From Clostridia bacterium (GTDB lineage: Bacteria; Bacillota; Clostridia; Christensenellales; UBA1242), in assembly GCA_017473285.1 (NCBI GenBank), contig JAFULP010000051.1, positions 1 to 7,628 on the forward strand: DNA of 7,628 bases, written 5' to 3'. Positions within the stretch are counted from its first letter, which is position 1. Each line of letters starts with the position of its first letter. Below the pieces are notes generated by a model. That model did no database searches, was not told the DNA's origin, and saw nothing but the letters and a program-made list of their open reading frames with translations. Made by a program: the position numbers and the translations under genes. Positions 5,603 to 7,628 of the stretch are shown piece by piece.

Positions 5603-6970
5603 TTAAAATGCTACTCTTTCACTAATATATTCAACAAGTTTGTCAATTGGAAGACGGATTTGCTCCATACTATCACGCTCACGGATTGTAACTGTATTAT
5701 CTTCCAATGTATCAAAGTCAATAGTTACACAGAAAGGTGTTCCAATTTCGTCTTGACGGCGATAGCGCTTACCAATACTACCCGCTTCATCGTAACTACA
5801 CATAAAGTATTTGTTTAGTTTGTTTAACACTTCATGACCTTTTTCGCTCATATTCTTTTGAAGTGGCAACACCGCCACCTTATATGGCGCAATTGCTGGA
5901 TGCAAGTGCATTACAATACGAGTATCTCCACCTTCCAACACTTCTTCATCATATGCTTCACACATAAGCGCAAGTGTCAAGCGGTCAGCACCTATTGAAT
6001 ATTCAACAACACTTGGAGTGTAACGCTCATTGGTTACAGGGTCAAGATATTGCATACTCTTACCACTAAATTCCTCGTGACGAGATAAATCCCAGTCGCT
6101 ACGATGGTGAATACCATTAAGTTCTTGCCAACCTATTGGGAACAAATATTGAATATCGCACGCTGCCTTTGCGTAGTGTGCAAGTTTGTCATGGTCGTGA
6201 AATCTCAAATGCTCAGCCTTTAAACCTAAATCAGTAACAAAATCCCAAGCACGCTTTTTATATTCTTCATAATGGTCAAAAGCACTTTCTTCCTTACAGA
6301 ACAATTGGTGTTCCATTTGTTCAAATTCTACCGTTCTAAACAAGAAGTTACCAGGTGTAATTTCGTTTCTAAAACTTTTACCTATTTGAGCAATACCAAA
6401 AGGCACTTTCGCTCTTGCAGTACGTTGCACATTAAGGAAGTTTACATACTCCCCTTGTGCAGTTTCTGGGCGAAGATATACTACATCCTTATCCCCATCA
6501 ACTGTACCACGACTTGTTGCAAACATCAAATTAAATGTTCTTATAGGTGTCCAATCACGCTTGCCACAGTTTGGGCACTTAATATCATGGTCGGCAATAT
6601 ATTGTTCCATTTCAGCATTTGTCATTTGGTCAGGGATTACATCGCAACCTTTAAAGTTTTCAATAATATTATCCGCACGATGACGAGTTTTACAATTTCT
6701 ACAATCCATTTTAGGGTCACTAAAACTTGAAGTGTGTCCGCTAGCATCCCAAACTCTTGGATTCATAAGTATTGCCGCATCCACGCCAAAGCTATTATCA
6801 TTTTCTTGCACAAAGCGTTTCCACCACGCACGCTTGATATTATTTTTAAGTTCTACACCAATAGGTCCAAAGTCCCAAGTATTGGCAAAACCGCCATAAA
6901 TATCGCTTCCAGGGAACACAAATCCCCTTGTTTTACATAAATTTACTATTTTGTCCATTGTTAATTTCAT
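5603..6970 (-). CDS. glyQS: Glycine--tRNA ligase, alpha2 (single-chain) type
   Basis: This class II synthetase charges tRNA-Gly with glycine using ATP, in the cytoplasm. Its 455 residues match the roughly 460-residue homodimeric form, not the two-gene alpha/beta form. The N-terminus holds FVFPGSDIYGG..NTWDFGPIG. A zinc site is formed by C90/C93 and C132/C135, in CRNC and CPNCG. YLRPETAQGEYVNF (165-178) is the family substrate-binding block. Motif 2 is FRNEITPGNFLFRTVEFEQME (200-220). Motif 3 is EYSIGADRLTLAL (323-335). The anticodon-binding domain starts at LHPAIAPYKVAVLPL (356-370). The ATG at 6970 has AGAGGT 5 nt upstream and matches the family start. An extended -10 promoter lies directly upstream; no T-box leader is present. 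The SPFH gene follows after 52 nt with no convincing terminator, so read-through into the zinc-ribbon genes is likely. Confidence 0.97.
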   Translation of the reverse strand: MKLTMDKIVNLCKTRGFVFPGSDIYGGFANTWDFGPIGVELKNNIKRAWWKRFVQENDNSFGVDAAILMNPRVWDASGHTSSFSDPKMDCRNCKTRHRADNIIENFKGCDVIPDQMTNAEMEQYIADHDIKCPNCGKRDWTPIRTFNLMFATSRGTVDGDKDVVYLRPETAQGEYVNFLNVQRTARAKVPFGIAQIGKSFRNEITPGNFLFRTVEFEQMEHQLFCKEESAFDHYEEYKKRAWDFVTDLGLKAEHLRFHDHDKLAHYAKAACDIQYLFPIGWQELNGIHHRSDWDLSRHEEFSGKSMQYLDPVTNERYTPSVVEYSIGADRLTLALMCEAYDEEVLEGGDTRIVMHLHPAIAPYKVAVLPLQKNMSEKGHEVLNKLNKYFMCSYDEAGSIGKRYRRQDEIGTPFCVTIDFDTLEDNTVTIRERDSMEQIRLPIDKLVEYISERVAF

Positions 6971-6987
6971 AATCTACCTCTTTGTAT

Positions 6988-7016
6988 AGTATATCACGAT
7001 TTTTTAACTTAGTAAA
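6988..7016 (-). promoter_or_regulatory. glyQS promoter with extended -10 and very short leader
   Basis: On the minus strand, TTTACT (7016-7011; 4 of 6) is followed by a 17-bp spacer and TATACT (6993-6988; 5 of 6). A TG one base upstream of the -10 makes it extended, compensating for the weaker -35. The expected start near 6981 falls at the first base of the AGAGGT ribosome site (6981-6976), so the leader would be only about 11 nt. This leaves no room for a T-box or attenuator downstream of this promoter. The rest of the gap (7017-7101) is AT-rich and holds nothing else convincing. Confidence 0.65.
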
Positions 7017-7101
7017 GAATTTTTAATAATTTAAATACAAAGTTATTATTATATTTCGTTAAATTATCACTTAATTATATTAATATACACCATTACAAAG
7101 C

Positions 7102-7135
7102 AAAAAGGACTTAAATTTATTTTCAAGTCCTTTTT
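7102..7135 (-). terminator. Intrinsic terminator of the right-end gene
   Basis: A perfect 11-bp stem (AAAAAGGACTT at 7102-7112, AAGTCCTTTTT at 7125-7135) encloses a 12-nt loop. It lies 22 nt past the stop of the charged right-end gene. On the minus strand the stem ends in TTTTT followed by GCTTTG, the expected U-run. It separates that gene from the glyQS promoter. The A-run on the other side means it could also work on the plus strand, but no plus-strand gene ends here. Confidence 0.85.
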
Positions 7136-7157
7136 AACTGATATTAAAATATTACTT

Positions 7158-7628
7158 CTATAATGCAAGTACAGGTTCAGCCTTTGGTGCAAGTTCAGTT
7201 GTCTTTTTATCTTCAAGCTTTGCTTCCTTAGATTTGTCGGCAGTGCGCTTAGATTGTGCTTTCTTATCGTCGTGCTTACCCAAAGCGCCCTTTTTCAATC
7301 TCTTTTCAGCAATTTCTTGGAATTTTTTAGCAAACTCAGGGTCTTTCTTCAACCTTTCAATTTCTCTTGGATTTGCATTTTTGCACTCAGCATAATAGTA
7401 GCACTTTGCAAGTTCGCTATCAGGGTCCAATATAGCGCCTTTTGATTCGATATTCTTCTTCTCTATAAATTTTATGTATTGTTCGCTATCTTGCTCACAA
7501 TGCACTTCTGCTTCAATATTTTCAACAATATGATGCTTAACTTTTAATGTTGCCAATTCTCGCTCAACACTTTCCTTCTTTTCGCCCGATTTTAAGTGCC
7601 TTACAAACGATGCTTTTAAGCCACTTTC
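7158..7628 (-). CDS. Unrecognised charged Lys/Glu-rich protein, 3' portion (runs off the right edge)
   Basis: The minus-strand frame ending in TAG at 7158 stays open to the last base, giving 156 residues without an ATG. A TTG at 7556 could serve as a start, but the frame continues for 24 more sense codons (SGLKASFVRHLKSGEKKE and on) of the same charged character, and no ribosome site precedes the TTG. I therefore read this as the C-terminal part of a longer protein. I do not recognise the family. The first half mixes charged and hydrophobic residues (KVKHHIVENIEAEVHCE, EQYIKFIEKKN). The middle has CYYYAECKNANPREIERLKK and a probable helix, EFAKKFQEIAEKRLKKG. The final 40 residues are low-complexity Lys/Glu/Asp, probably disordered, ending PKAEPVLAL. 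No signal peptide or membrane segment is visible in this part. It has its own terminator, so it is not in the glyQS operon. Confidence 0.7.
   Translation of the reverse strand, partial: ESGLKASFVRHLKSGEKKESVERELATLKVKHHIVENIEAEVHCEQDSEQYIKFIEKKNIESKGAILDPDSELAKCYYYAECKNANPREIERLKKDPEFAKKFQEIAEKRLKKGALGKHDDKKAQSKRTADKSKEAKLEDKKTTELAPKAEPVLAL

Noticed and set aside
6272..6730. Plus-strand open frame of 152 codons
   Set aside because: It is the antisense shadow of glyQS, whose motifs 2 and zinc site cover this stretch; the translation has no recognisable domain.
7154..7556. TTG at 7556 as the true start of the right-end gene
   Set aside because: The frame is open for 24 more codons to the window edge with similar composition, and no Shine-Dalgarno sequence sits at the right distance.
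1..7628. Recoding of TGA or another alternative genetic code
   Set aside because: None of the seven visible stops is TGA, but all Trp residues in GlyRS and the other genes use TGG and no in-frame TGA is needed. Seven stops are too few to argue from.
1..7628. CRISPR arrays, tRNA genes, insertion sequences, prophage structural genes
   Set aside because: No regularly spaced direct repeats, cloverleaf-like sequence, transposase or integrase motifs were seen. The phage-named DUF5131 family alone is not evidence of a prophage.

Overview
The window is a low-GC, gene-dense stretch of bacterial chromosome. It most likely comes from a member of the Bacillota, plausibly an uncultured clostridial-type lineage. 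The reasons are A/T-rich intergenic DNA, strong AGGAG-type ribosome sites, the single-chain (alpha2) type of glycyl-tRNA synthetase, and a YdjG/YdjI-like zinc-ribbon and SPFH pair known from Bacillus. The standard genetic code fits all the genes; the seven visible stop codons are TAA or TAG. Both ends cut through a gene. No tRNA, rRNA, CRISPR array, insertion sequence or integrase was seen. Species-level placement cannot be made from sequence inspection.

Left part (1-1523): the 5' portion of truA (tRNA pseudouridine synthase A) leaves the window on the minus strand. Divergent to it is a plus-strand wall-hydrolase-like protein with an Amidase_3 domain and two peptidoglycan-binding repeats. Its amidase domain appears to lack one zinc-ligand histidine. 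The truA promoter is placed so that its transcript should start at or beside the ATG, so truA may be leaderless.

Middle (1538-2848): a compact minus-strand two-gene operon encodes a MarR-family regulator followed by a DUF5131 (phage Gp37/Gp68-like) cysteine-motif protein. A near-consensus promoter and a perfect 8+8 bp inverted repeat over the predicted start site suggest autorepression, so the DUF5131 protein is probably inducible.

Right-centre (2865-7016): a minus-strand run goes from glyQS into three zinc-ribbon genes. These are an SPFH/YdjI-like protein with three C-terminal zinc ribbons, a YdjG-like protein with two N-terminal zinc ribbons and a C-terminal membrane anchor, and a small two-helix membrane protein with a C-terminal double zinc ribbon. 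Gaps are short (52 nt, a 1-nt overlap, 21 nt), and the run ends at a hairpin at 2865-2896. By analogy with the Bacillus subtilis pspA-ydjGHI locus this looks like a membrane-stress or membrane-organisation module. PspA and YdjH are not in the window, and the third gene is not one I recognise from that locus.

Right end (7102-7628): the 3' part of an unrecognised, highly charged Lys/Glu-rich protein enters from the right. It is closed by the best intrinsic terminator in the window (7102-7135), which separates it from the glyQS promoter.
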